Assembly: GCF_001510665.1 (NCBI RefSeq)
Contig: NZ_LMTI01000007.1
Location: 204,197-268,196, forward strand
Direction of reading: 5' to 3'
From: Bacillus sp. FJAT-27445
GTDB taxonomy: Bacteria; Bacillota; Bacilli; Bacillales; Cytobacillaceae
DNA: 64,000 nt
This document shows, piece by piece, positions 26,916 through 34,073 of the stretch. Numbering within the stretch: the stretch's first letter is position 1; the number at the start of each line of letters is the position of its first letter. The translations under genes and the position numbers were made by a program. A model generated the notes under the pieces. That model was not told where the DNA came from. It saw only the letters and a list, made by a program, of their open reading frames with translations, and ran no database searches.

Positions 26916-27384
26916 CTTCCATCTACCTTTCCTCATTATGTAAAATAGTTCAATCTAGGAATTGTTTTCAAAACATCTCTCTTATTGTTCCAACTCACGC
27001 CGATACTAACCAAACGGATGTAGTTTCATTTCATTCCGTTCCCGGTTTCTTGCCTCCCTATAATTGTAAGCGTATTGAATGGGATAGTCTTTATGATAAA
27101 CGGATAAAGATTAATCATTATTTTTATCCAAGATGGATAAGCTGGCGTCCGGGAGGTATTTGTCTCCACGCTTTATCTACAATGGATAAAAAGAGTAGGC
27201 GCATGAAATTATTAATGCGCCTCTTACTGATCCATTCGTGCGGGTCATTGTTCACGGTTTCTCTGTAACGACCCCGCATGTCGTGATTTTCGTTTTTTAC
27301 ATTGATAGATAGAATTCAGGAATAAAAAGGAAGCTTAACTATCTCTGTCCCGTAGTTTCGAAGATGCTTGCACCTTTGTTTTTC
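26916..27384 (-). other. Gene-free stretch upstream of allC
   Basis: It carries several GGATAA/TTATCC repeats at 27101-27190 of unknown meaning and a terminator-like hairpin at 27190-27222. A TTTGGTTAG sequence on the minus strand near 27000-27010 only partly resembles the B. subtilis PucR box. The allC promoter presumably lies here. No open frame has a plausible start. Confidence 0.4.
27183..27222 (-). terminator. Probable terminator after permease/small-protein unit
   Basis: On the minus strand AGGCGCAT pairs with ATGCGCCT around a 10-nt loop, followed after ACTC by TTTTTATCC. It would separate the permease operon from allC. Confidence 0.5.
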
Positions 27385-27582
27385 TTATTTGGACTCTTTT
27401 TTTGCATGGCTAAACCCTATAGCTGGAACAGCCAACATTCCCCCAAGCATCAAGATGATTCCAATCATCAACACACCGTTATTATGCTGAGTTCCTCCAA
27501 CATAGAGAAACAGGAAGGAAATTAGCGTTACGAGTGTCGCAATTGTTTGATGTCCAATTTTGGTTGAAAAAAAATCTCTCAT
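27385..27582 (-). CDS. Small two-helix membrane protein next to LctP-type permease
   Basis: A 65-residue protein with two predicted membrane helices (residues ~13-31 and ~37-57), a Phe-rich N-terminus and a basic C-terminal end K-K-E-S-K. It starts 18 bp after the large permease with its own GGTGAT ribosome site, so the two are translated from one message. I do not recognise the family. The placement suggests a small accessory subunit of the permease. Confidence 0.65.
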   Translation of the reverse strand: MRDFFSTKIGHQTIATLVTLISFLFLYVGGTQHNNGVLMIGIILMLGGMLAVPAIGFSHAKKESK

Positions 27583-27600
27583 TTCTTATCACCACTCACT

Positions 27601-29217
27601 CTAAATAAACTGTGTAGCAATTGTTAGTATTAACCCCATCAAAATAGCGATGGTGATGACAACAGGCAATATCTTTTTTAAGACAAGACCTTCTTGGCCA
27701 AGAATTCCAGCTGTTGTTGTCCCAAGGATGATTTTACTTGGAGATAGAACAGAACCAAGCGCTCCACCCCCTGTATGAGACCCCAATATTGCAGCTTCAT
27801 TTATATGCAATAACTGGGAAGTCGCTTGTTGGAACCCACCTAATAAAATATTAGAGGACATATTACTTGAAGTCATAAATGATCCAAGAACGCCAATAGC
27901 TGGTGCCAACATTACGTAAGTCTGGCCCATAACTCCCGCGGTTCCCATGGCAAGTTCATTTGTTTGACCAGATCCACCCATGATCTTGGACATTATTATC
28001 AGTCCGATTACAGCAATCGTAGAAGGTATCGATTTTTCAATTGTTCTCCTGATAGCCCGAACTCCTCCGCCTTTTTCAATTTTCCCTTTACTCTTGAAAT
28101 AGACAAAACCCATGATTGCGGCAAGAAGCAGGAATAACCCCGAATTCGTTAATGGCATAACAGGTGAATATAGATCATAAGCATGATTCACCACACCATA
28201 TCCGGTCGATGTTTCAGGATAGCTAAGGCCTAACTGCCACTGATTCAGAAAGTTTTTTAGTGGATTGATCAGTAAAACGAGCAAAGTAATAACGGTTAAT
28301 ACGTAGAAAGGAAAAAAGGCTTGATTCATCGTAAGTAATCCTTCTTCCTTCGTTTCGAATTGCTGCTTATTTTCCTCTTCTTGGCGAAGCATCATTTTAC
28401 TACCCTGAATGCTCCACGAATTTCTGTACATTTTAAGTTTGCCAATGAAAAGAATAGCAACGAGTGACAGCAATGACGGAATAAATGCTGCTAATGAAGG
28501 GTTTGCCTGTGATAAAACCATTTGTCCTCCACCTTGGATGAACGATATGATCACGACTGCCGGCAGACCTTTTTTTACAGCCTCCATGCGGCCATAGGCC
28601 CAGCAAATGATAATTCCCGTAGCAATATTGATAATCCAAATGAATAGAGAAGCCCAGATAGCAGCTTCTACTAGAGTGGAGCCCTGAATACCTGTTTGGG
28701 CAACTAGCGCATCCCAAGCTACTGCCAGAGTTCCAAACGTATTCCCCCAGGCCTGTCCTAACAAAGCAATGACCACAGCCCATAGTGGCCTTACTCCAAG
28801 TCCGACTAATAATGGAGCACAAACTGCGATTGGTACACCAAAACCAGTGATTCCTTGTAAAAAGCTAGCAAATACCCAACCGATAGCGATAATTTGAAGT
28901 AGTTCATTTGAAGTAAACTTTTTTAATCCATTCCGGATAGAATCGAATGCGTTAGCCTCAGTGGTTACCTCATATATCAGAATCGCAGGCAAAATAATAG
29001 CGATTACTGTTAGAGAAGTCCATATCCCTTTTGCACTTTCCAATCCAATCAACTCAAGATCGGATTTATAAAAAACGATGGAAATGATAAATGCCGTTAA
29101 TAGTCCAATTGGTGCCGCTTCGGCAGCTCCCCACTGGAATTTAACCATTAGTAATATAAGTACCGCTATAGGTAATACCGCCATTACCCACATCAATATA
29201 TTCACAGGTAATTCCAA
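27601..29217 (-). CDS. L-lactate permease family (LctP) transporter in allantoin cluster
   Basis: A 538-residue membrane protein with about 13-14 helices. The LctP/GlcA family motif Q-G-I-T-G-F-G-V-P-I-A-V occurs near residue 120, together with L-L-G-Q-A-W-G-N-T-F-G. The known family carries lactate and glycolate with protons. Inside an allantoin cluster a small 2-oxoacid-like anion such as oxamate, oxalurate or glyoxylate is more likely (inference). The start is TTG with AAGGAGG about 10 nt upstream. It forms an operon with the 65-residue membrane protein and lies next to a pucR gene. Confidence 0.85.
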   Translation of the reverse strand: MELPVNILMWVMAVLPIAVLILLMVKFQWGAAEAAPIGLLTAFIISIVFYKSDLELIGLESAKGIWTSLTVIAIILPAILIYEVTTEANAFDSIRNGLKKFTSNELLQIIAIGWVFASFLQGITGFGVPIAVCAPLLVGLGVRPLWAVVIALLGQAWGNTFGTLAVAWDALVAQTGIQGSTLVEAAIWASLFIWIINIATGIIICWAYGRMEAVKKGLPAVVIISFIQGGGQMVLSQANPSLAAFIPSLLSLVAILFIGKLKMYRNSWSIQGSKMMLRQEEENKQQFETKEEGLLTMNQAFFPFYVLTVITLLVLLINPLKNFLNQWQLGLSYPETSTGYGVVNHAYDLYSPVMPLTNSGLFLLLAAIMGFVYFKSKGKIEKGGGVRAIRRTIEKSIPSTIAVIGLIIMSKIMGGSGQTNELAMGTAGVMGQTYVMLAPAIGVLGSFMTSSNMSSNILLGGFQQATSQLLHINEAAILGSHTGGGALGSVLSPSKIILGTTTAGILGQEGLVLKKILPVVITIAILMGLILTIATQFI

Positions 29218-29529
29218 TTCCTGCTCTCCTCCTTTTTAATAAAATAAAGTGAATCTTCATTCGGTGGGGGTTTTCTTCACCTCAACCGATGGTTAGAAAT
29301 TGTTAAAACAATTACTTTTTCAAAATAACTGTTTGTTCACAAATAATAATGTACAACTTTCTCATGTTTCTTTCAATTTACAAAGTGGACAAAAACACCA
29401 TAAATTTTAGTGCACTATGAACAATATAATAAACAAACAATAACATAATGAAACGATGATACAGCGATGTTCCATAGACTTAAGATGCGAATGGAGCACC
29501 AAGTTTATCCACTAGCCTGGAAAATGAAG
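29218..29529 (-). promoter_or_regulatory. Upstream region of LctP-type permease
   Basis: This very AT-rich stretch contains GTACAACTTT (29351-29360), one of four related GT(A/G)CAA(C/T)TT sequences upstream of cluster genes, and a TGAACAATATAATAAACAAACA-like segment (29418-29440) also seen in similar form near 42236. They may be PucR-type operators. No gene is present. Confidence 0.3.
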
Positions 29530-29640
29530 AACAAAATGCGCAAGCACCTTCGCGACAGGCAAAAATCGCTTGTCCCTTCGATGATTATTCAAAGGAGCTT
29601 TCCTTAGTGGTCTGCCCTGACCTGCAAAGATAAGATCCCG
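29530..29640 (+). repeat. Dispersed intergenic repeat, fragment C
   Basis: GCGCAAGCACCTTCGCGACA and GATGATTATTCAAAGGAGC, then TTTCCTTAGTGGTC, match the interior of copy B (17876-17950) on the same strand. Both ends of the full element are missing. Confidence 0.7.
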
Positions 29641-29741
29641 AAAAACGGGCCTGCCCTCAGAAGGGAACCACGAAATGCATAAGCGTTAAGATAACTTGAT
29701 TTAAATTATCCATAATGTTCCATTTTATAATTTCCTGTTGA

Positions 29742-29772
29742 CAAAAAAATAGTAAGCTTTTGCTAGCTTACC
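29742..29772 (-). terminator. Intrinsic terminator after first pucR gene
   Basis: On the minus strand GGTAAGC and GCTTACT-type arms (29752-29757 with 29766-29771) are followed by TATTTTTTTG. It lies about 80 bp beyond the stop codon. Confidence 0.75.
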
Positions 29773-29850
29773 ATTTAATCTTTCTGTCCATTAAATTGTG
29801 TCTTTATAATTCCGAATCAAATCGTTAGGCAGGAACGAGTTGTGGCGAAT

Positions 29851-31512
29851 TCATTCTTTATACATATTTTTTCGTTCAAGGAGATCGATAATTTTAAGTC
29901 CTACTTGAACAGATAACATCTCCTCAGAATCATCAAAATTCATTCCAGTTATTTCCTTAATTCTTTCAAGACGATAGACAGCGGTTTTATGGTGTATAAA
30001 GAGAACTTGAGATACTTTAGTAGCATTTTGGTTACACTCTAAAAAGATTTTTAATGTTTCCAACAAATCATTTTTATTAGACTGCGGGTAACTCAGTAAC
30101 TTGTTGAGAGAAGGCGGAATAAATGTATTTAATAGGGCTGGATCTTCAAATTCGCAAAGAAGCCTATATATCCCTAATTCAGAATACGCTGTAATGGCTT
30201 CCTTTCCATTTAAAAGCTCGCCAAGTTCCAGCGCTTCTTGAGCCTTTTTATAGCTTTCCCCAACATCCGTTATTCGATTTGCTAAACTCCCCAAGCCTAC
30301 TTGAACAACGATTTTATTGTTTTGTTTTTTTAGAAATTGTTGAATTTTGGCTGCGGTTTCTTTTATTTTATCCAGCCATAAATAATTATTTTTATCATCC
30401 TCATCTATTTTCCAAAGTACCACGACTAAGCCGCTTCTACTGCCAACAATACAATTGGGCATCTGTTGGTGAATAGCCTCATAAAGCAATGTCTCATTTC
30501 GATTTGATACGCCACGTATAATCTGTTTCTTGGAAAGCGGTTCATTGTTTTTGCTTATTTTGAACAAAACCGCCGCAAACGAACCTTCAATATCCCAGCC
30601 AATTAAATTGGCATTTTGGAAAAAGACCGTTGATCGACTTTTCCCCTCAATTAACTCTTCCAGTAAATCATTTTTAAATCTCTTATCCACCTCTGCTACC
30701 GCAAATTGTTTCACTAGTTCAAGTGAGAGCGCGGTTGCAGCATTTTCCACAGCTATAAAATCGAGCTCTTCCAAAGGTTTATTCATTTCACTTATTAATA
30801 AGTATGTTTTGGTATTGTTAACCGTTTCAATTGGAACAACTATTTGATAGCCTTTTTGTCCATCCAGTTCTAGATATTTCACAATTTGCCGGTAGTGCGG
30901 AAACTTTATTTCCTCCGTTTGATCATAATAAGGGATTTTTTCAACAATCTCGAATCTCATCAGAGATGGTTGGGTTGATGTAATACAATGGAAGTGACGG
31001 TCAAATAATGCAACAGAATTCCCAATTAACCCTTCCAATGTCTCAATTATTTTTTCGGGGCCTTTGTCGGCTAAAGATAATGCCGTAAACTGATCATGGA
31101 TTTTTTTGTAGTATTGGAGCTTCTTTACTTGAGTATTCATTATCTCCCCTATGACTGGGTACATTACATCTATATAGGGCACCTCTTTTGGCAGCTGGAT
31201 AATCGGCAGTCTACTCTTTTCACCCGCTCTAATAATTATCTCCGGAATCCCGGACACGTTTTTAATCAACAGGGCACTCACTCCCTTATCGGCCAATCGA
31301 ATAACAAATTGCTCTTGTTGGCTATCATTAAAATCGCGGATGGGGTAAAGACTCGTTAAAATTAATTCCCCGCCATTCAACCAGTCAGCAATATCGGATG
31401 TTTCCATAATCGTGGCCCCTGTTATCACTTTATTCAAATTGCTTGTCCCGCTGAGTATCACGGCATCTTTTAAGGATGCAAGCTTCAACAAATCTTTCAC
31501 TTTAAATTCCAT
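29851..31512 (-). CDS. PucR-family transcriptional regulator 1
   Basis: A 553-residue regulator. The N-terminal PucR ligand-sensing domain (PF07905-like, residues ~1-125: V-K-D-L-L-K-L-A-S-L and I-M-E-T-S-D-I-A-D-W-L) precedes a GGDEF-like middle and a C-terminal PucR-type helix-turn-helix (T-K-V-S-Q-V-L-F-I-H-H-K-T-A-V-Y-R-L). Such proteins activate purine-catabolism genes in response to allantoin or related metabolites. The frame runs to 31617, but the ATG at 31512 has AAAGGGGGG at 8 nt. A terminator-like hairpin lies in its leader. It is a distant paralogue of the pucR at 34074. Confidence 0.9.
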   Translation of the reverse strand: MEFKVKDLLKLASLKDAVILSGTSNLNKVITGATIMETSDIADWLNGGELILTSLYPIRDFNDSQQEQFVIRLADKGVSALLIKNVSGIPEIIIRAGEKSRLPIIQLPKEVPYIDVMYPVIGEIMNTQVKKLQYYKKIHDQFTALSLADKGPEKIIETLEGLIGNSVALFDRHFHCITSTQPSLMRFEIVEKIPYYDQTEEIKFPHYRQIVKYLELDGQKGYQIVVPIETVNNTKTYLLISEMNKPLEELDFIAVENAATALSLELVKQFAVAEVDKRFKNDLLEELIEGKSRSTVFFQNANLIGWDIEGSFAAVLFKISKNNEPLSKKQIIRGVSNRNETLLYEAIHQQMPNCIVGSRSGLVVVLWKIDEDDKNNYLWLDKIKETAAKIQQFLKKQNNKIVVQVGLGSLANRITDVGESYKKAQEALELGELLNGKEAITAYSELGIYRLLCEFEDPALLNTFIPPSLNKLLSYPQSNKNDLLETLKIFLECNQNATKVSQVLFIHHKTAVYRLERIKEITGMNFDDSEEMLSVQVGLKIIDLLERKNMYKE

Positions 31513-31550
31513 GGGCATTACCCCCCCTTTCTGCAAAATATTAAGTCTGT

Positions 31551-31591
31551 CTAGCAAAAAAGGACTAAGAGAAAAACTCATAGTCCTTTTT
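31551..31591 (-). promoter_or_regulatory. Terminator-like hairpin in the leader of pucR 1 (possible attenuator)
   Basis: On the minus strand AGGACTA-TGAG and CTC-TTAGTCCT close around TTTTT and are followed directly by TTTTTTGC, ending about 40 bp before the pucR start codon. The plus strand also ends in TTTTT. Transcripts of the regulator starting upstream would have to read through it. Confidence 0.5.
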
Positions 31592-31865
31592 ACCACCTGT
31601 GGATGACGGATGAACAAGCCCTTTCACCAAATAACCAGTTTCATAAACAGTTTTACAATTTATAATCAAACAGAAACTTTGGCTCTTTCAAAAAAGATGC
31701 ATATCCACTATATTAACCCATAATTCCACACCTATTTAAAGGACCAATTTCTTTTTTAACAGGAATTTATCCCCATTTCAGAGGGAAGGTTTTTCCCTGT
31801 GTGAATATCTCGGCGGGAGGAAGATAAAGTTAGCTTTATTTTAAGCAAAAATAGACATTAGTTAG

Positions 31866-31892
31866 TAACTATATTTATTTATGATATAGTTA
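31866..31892 (+). promoter_or_regulatory. Inverted-repeat operator before alpha/beta hydrolase gene
   Basis: TAACTATAT (31866-31874) and ATATAGTTA (31884-31892) form a perfect 9-bp inverted repeat with a 9-bp spacer. A possible -10 (TATGAT, 31880-31885) lies inside. The layout is typical of a repressor site; the regulator is unknown. Confidence 0.45.
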
Positions 31893-31921
31893 TTAACGCA
31901 AAAAACTTTATTGGAAAGAAT

Positions 31922-32791
31922 GTGAACATCATGATACCAACAACAATAATTTACAAAAGAGACAAACATTTTGAGATAAAAGGAGATTTTTATCCAGCAT
32001 CGCAAATGTTAAGTCCTGTCATTATCTTTATCCATGGTGGTGGACTCGTTTGGGGATCGAGAGAAGACATAAAAAACGAACAAATTGAATTTTATCACCG
32101 CGCCGGTTTTAATGTATTTTCCATTGATTATCGTCTTGCTCCAGAAACGAAACTACCCGAAATACTATCTGATATTGCCGCTGCTCTTTCTTGGGTTGAG
32201 AATGATGGTGTCAAACAATTTAACTATAATCCAGAAAAGGTAGCTGTTATTGGAAGTTCTGCTGGCGCCTATCTTGCCCTGATGACTGGACCATTGAAGA
32301 ATAAGCCTAAAGCAATCGTTTCTTTTTATGGCTACGGGGATATTACTGGTGATTGGGCGTTAAAACCAAGCCCACACTATCAAGAGATGACAACCGTACC
32401 AGGAGAACTCGCAAATATGCTGGTTTCTGATGAAGTAATTACAGTCGGCCCTATTCAAAAACGATATGCAATCTATATGCATGGTCGGCAAACAGGTGTT
32501 TGGATTAAGAAAATTACCGGACTCGGAAAGGAAGAACTTTCCCAGTTTTGCCCTATAAATTTCGTAAGTGCGGACTTTCCGCCCACACTTCTTCTCCATG
32601 GAACAATGGATGAAGATGTCCCATTTGAACAATCAGTATTAATGGCCGAAGCATTAAACGAGGCTGGAGCGAAAAGCCAATTAATTACAATCCCAAATGG
32701 CAAGCATGTCTTTGATGAAGAGTGGCAAAACCCGATTGTCCAAAAAGCGTTTGATGAAGTTATTGCTTTTTTAAATTTACACTTAAATTAA
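31922..32791 (+). CDS. Alpha/beta hydrolase (esterase/lipase HGGG type)
   Basis: A 289-residue cytoplasmic alpha/beta hydrolase. The oxyanion-hole motif H-G-G-G lies at residues 38-41, and the nucleophile is Ser113 in G-S-S-A-G. A likely Asp (D230 or D232, in G-T-M-D-E-D-V-P) and His262 complete the triad, so it should be active. The family includes acetyl-esterases and carboxylesterases; the substrate here is unknown. It sits alone on the plus strand between a pucR gene and allH, behind its own operator-like inverted repeat. A role on an allantoin-derived amide or ester is only a guess. The start used is GTG with GGAAAG. Confidence 0.8.
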   Translation: MNIMIPTTIIYKRDKHFEIKGDFYPASQMLSPVIIFIHGGGLVWGSREDIKNEQIEFYHRAGFNVFSIDYRLAPETKLPEILSDIAAALSWVENDGVKQFNYNPEKVAVIGSSAGAYLALMTGPLKNKPKAIVSFYGYGDITGDWALKPSPHYQEMTTVPGELANMLVSDEVITVGPIQKRYAIYMHGRQTGVWIKKITGLGKEELSQFCPINFVSADFPPTLLLHGTMDEDVPFEQSVLMAEALNEAGAKSQLITIPNGKHVFDEEWQNPIVQKAFDEVIAFLNLHLN

Positions 32792-32830
32792 GAACAAAGT
32801 GCGCAAGCGCCTTCGCGACAGGCAAAGACT
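32791..32830 (+). repeat. Dispersed intergenic repeat, short fragment D
   Basis: AAGAACAAAGTGCGCAAGCG followed by CCTTCGCGACAGGCAAA is nearly identical to fragment C (29527-29565). It starts exactly at the hydrolase stop codon, so the insertion or copying event ended at the gene boundary. Confidence 0.6.
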
Positions 32831-32880
32831 TATTTTGTGATGTCCACAAGGTTCAATTTAATAATTTTTCCTTGACGATG

Positions 32881-32914
32881 AAAAAGGGCTTGAGAGGATA
32901 TTCTCAGGCCTTTT
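32881..32914. terminator. Bidirectional terminator between hydrolase and allH
   Basis: AAAAAGGGCTTGAGA pairs imperfectly with TCTCAGGCCTTTT. T-tracts follow on both strands, so it serves the convergent hydrolase and allH genes. Confidence 0.75.
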
Positions 32915-32946
32915 CTCGTTTTTGGGTCTAAGATAAAGCAGCTTTT

Positions 32947-33885
32947 CTAAACAACAGTGGCTTTTATTCCTAACAAAATGCCTATTATAGTATCTGCCCC
33001 TGATGTATGGCCTATTTTTCTCATGTCTTCAAGAGCAGCCAAAAACTCTGGCCCACGCGGTTTATCCATGACATAACACATCTGAATAAGATGCGAGTGA
33101 AATTTACTTTTGGTTGCATATAAGAGGTATTCTAACGCAATATGCGTTGTCCTCTTCCTGCCGTTTTCCACTAAATAGGATTTCAACTGCTGCTGAAAAG
33201 CATCATTTGTTCCATTTAATGCAGAAAGGATGGCACAAATCCCTGTGATGACATCGTCCCCGCTTGGAGTAAGCCCCAGGCCTCTTCCGATCCAATAATT
33301 AAATACGTTTTCGGCTATTACCGTTAGATCGCCATGGGCAAGCTTTTTTAGGTTGTCCATTTCCTTTAGAGTCAGATTATCCTTTTGGTCAAACATATTG
33401 TCTAGCAAATACTTGATTATCATCCTTTTATCATCGTTGGTTTCCGCCACGCCCGTGCGCCACTCCTCCTGAAGCAGCCTGTCGGCAACAAATAAAAAGT
33501 TCTCTTTTAAATGTTGGCGATGGTACAAATGACCATGAAGCGTATGATTTGTCAATTTTGCCTGATCTAACGAAATGGAAGCTCCTTTCGAAAAAACAAT
33601 GGTATTTGATGACACATCCCATACTACATCCTCGTTATTACTTATCTGCCTGGTAAGCTGTTGCACATCATTACCATTCATGCCAATACCGAATGGGGAT
33701 AACCCCTTTTCCACGGGACCAACATGGACTAAATATTTTTCAAAAGCTAAGTTAAAACTATTGTTAAAAATACTATGGACACAGCCATTAGGATTACTTT
33801 TAATGATTTTATATATTTCATCACTGGAAGCGCGGGCAGACCAGCTGCTTTTATCATGATTTTTCCTTCGCATTGAATAAATCAA
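32947..33885 (-). CDS. allH: DUF2877 protein, oxamic transcarbamylase subunit (AllH/YlbF-like)
   Basis: A 312-residue DUF2877 protein, the third component of oxamic transcarbamylase with FdrA/AllF and DUF1116/AllG (E. coli assignment). Family motifs are G-R-G-L-G-L-T-P-S-G-D-D-V-I-T-G in the second half and G-H-T-S-G-A-D-T-I-I-G-I near the C-terminus. The TTG at 33885 is chosen for AGGGG at 8 nt; a GTG at 33894 overlaps that site. Unlike in E. coli it is not next to its partner genes but 10 kb away, divergent from the second pucR, so it has separate control. Confidence 0.85.
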   Translation of the reverse strand: MIYSMRRKNHDKSSWSARASSDEIYKIIKSNPNGCVHSIFNNSFNLAFEKYLVHVGPVEKGLSPFGIGMNGNDVQQLTRQISNNEDVVWDVSSNTIVFSKGASISLDQAKLTNHTLHGHLYHRQHLKENFLFVADRLLQEEWRTGVAETNDDKRMIIKYLLDNMFDQKDNLTLKEMDNLKKLAHGDLTVIAENVFNYWIGRGLGLTPSGDDVITGICAILSALNGTNDAFQQQLKSYLVENGRKRTTHIALEYLLYATKSKFHSHLIQMCYVMDKPRGPEFLAALEDMRKIGHTSGADTIIGILLGIKATVV

Positions 33886-34007
33886 CCAATTCACCCCTAA
33901 CTAAAAATAGTCCCTTGAAGAAATTACTATAAATATTTTGTTTACCTTATATATAATTGTAAGATACAATAGGACTACTGTCATTGTTCAAAGTAGCCAA
34001 AATTCAC

Positions 34008-34017
34008 TTGCAACTTG
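34008..34017 (+). promoter_or_regulatory. Possible regulator site between allH and pucR 2
   Basis: TTGCAACTTG is one of four related sequences (also 29351, 40429, 42313) upstream of allantoin-cluster genes. It lies in the only divergent promoter region of the cluster, 57 bp from the pucR 2 start. It is short and could be chance. Confidence 0.25.
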
Positions 34018-34073
34018 TATGTTTATTACATAAAATCACGAATTAATAGGAAGTAAATGAGGGATGAACAGCC

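Noticed and set aside
26995-27012. B. subtilis-type PucR box before allC
   Set aside because: Only TTTGGTTAG matches; the upstream part of the consensus (WWWCN) is absent.
31513-31617. Longer N-terminus for pucR 1
   Set aside because: The frame is open, but AAAGGGGGG is ideally placed for the ATG at 31512 and the PucR domain begins there; the upstream part is a terminator-like hairpin.
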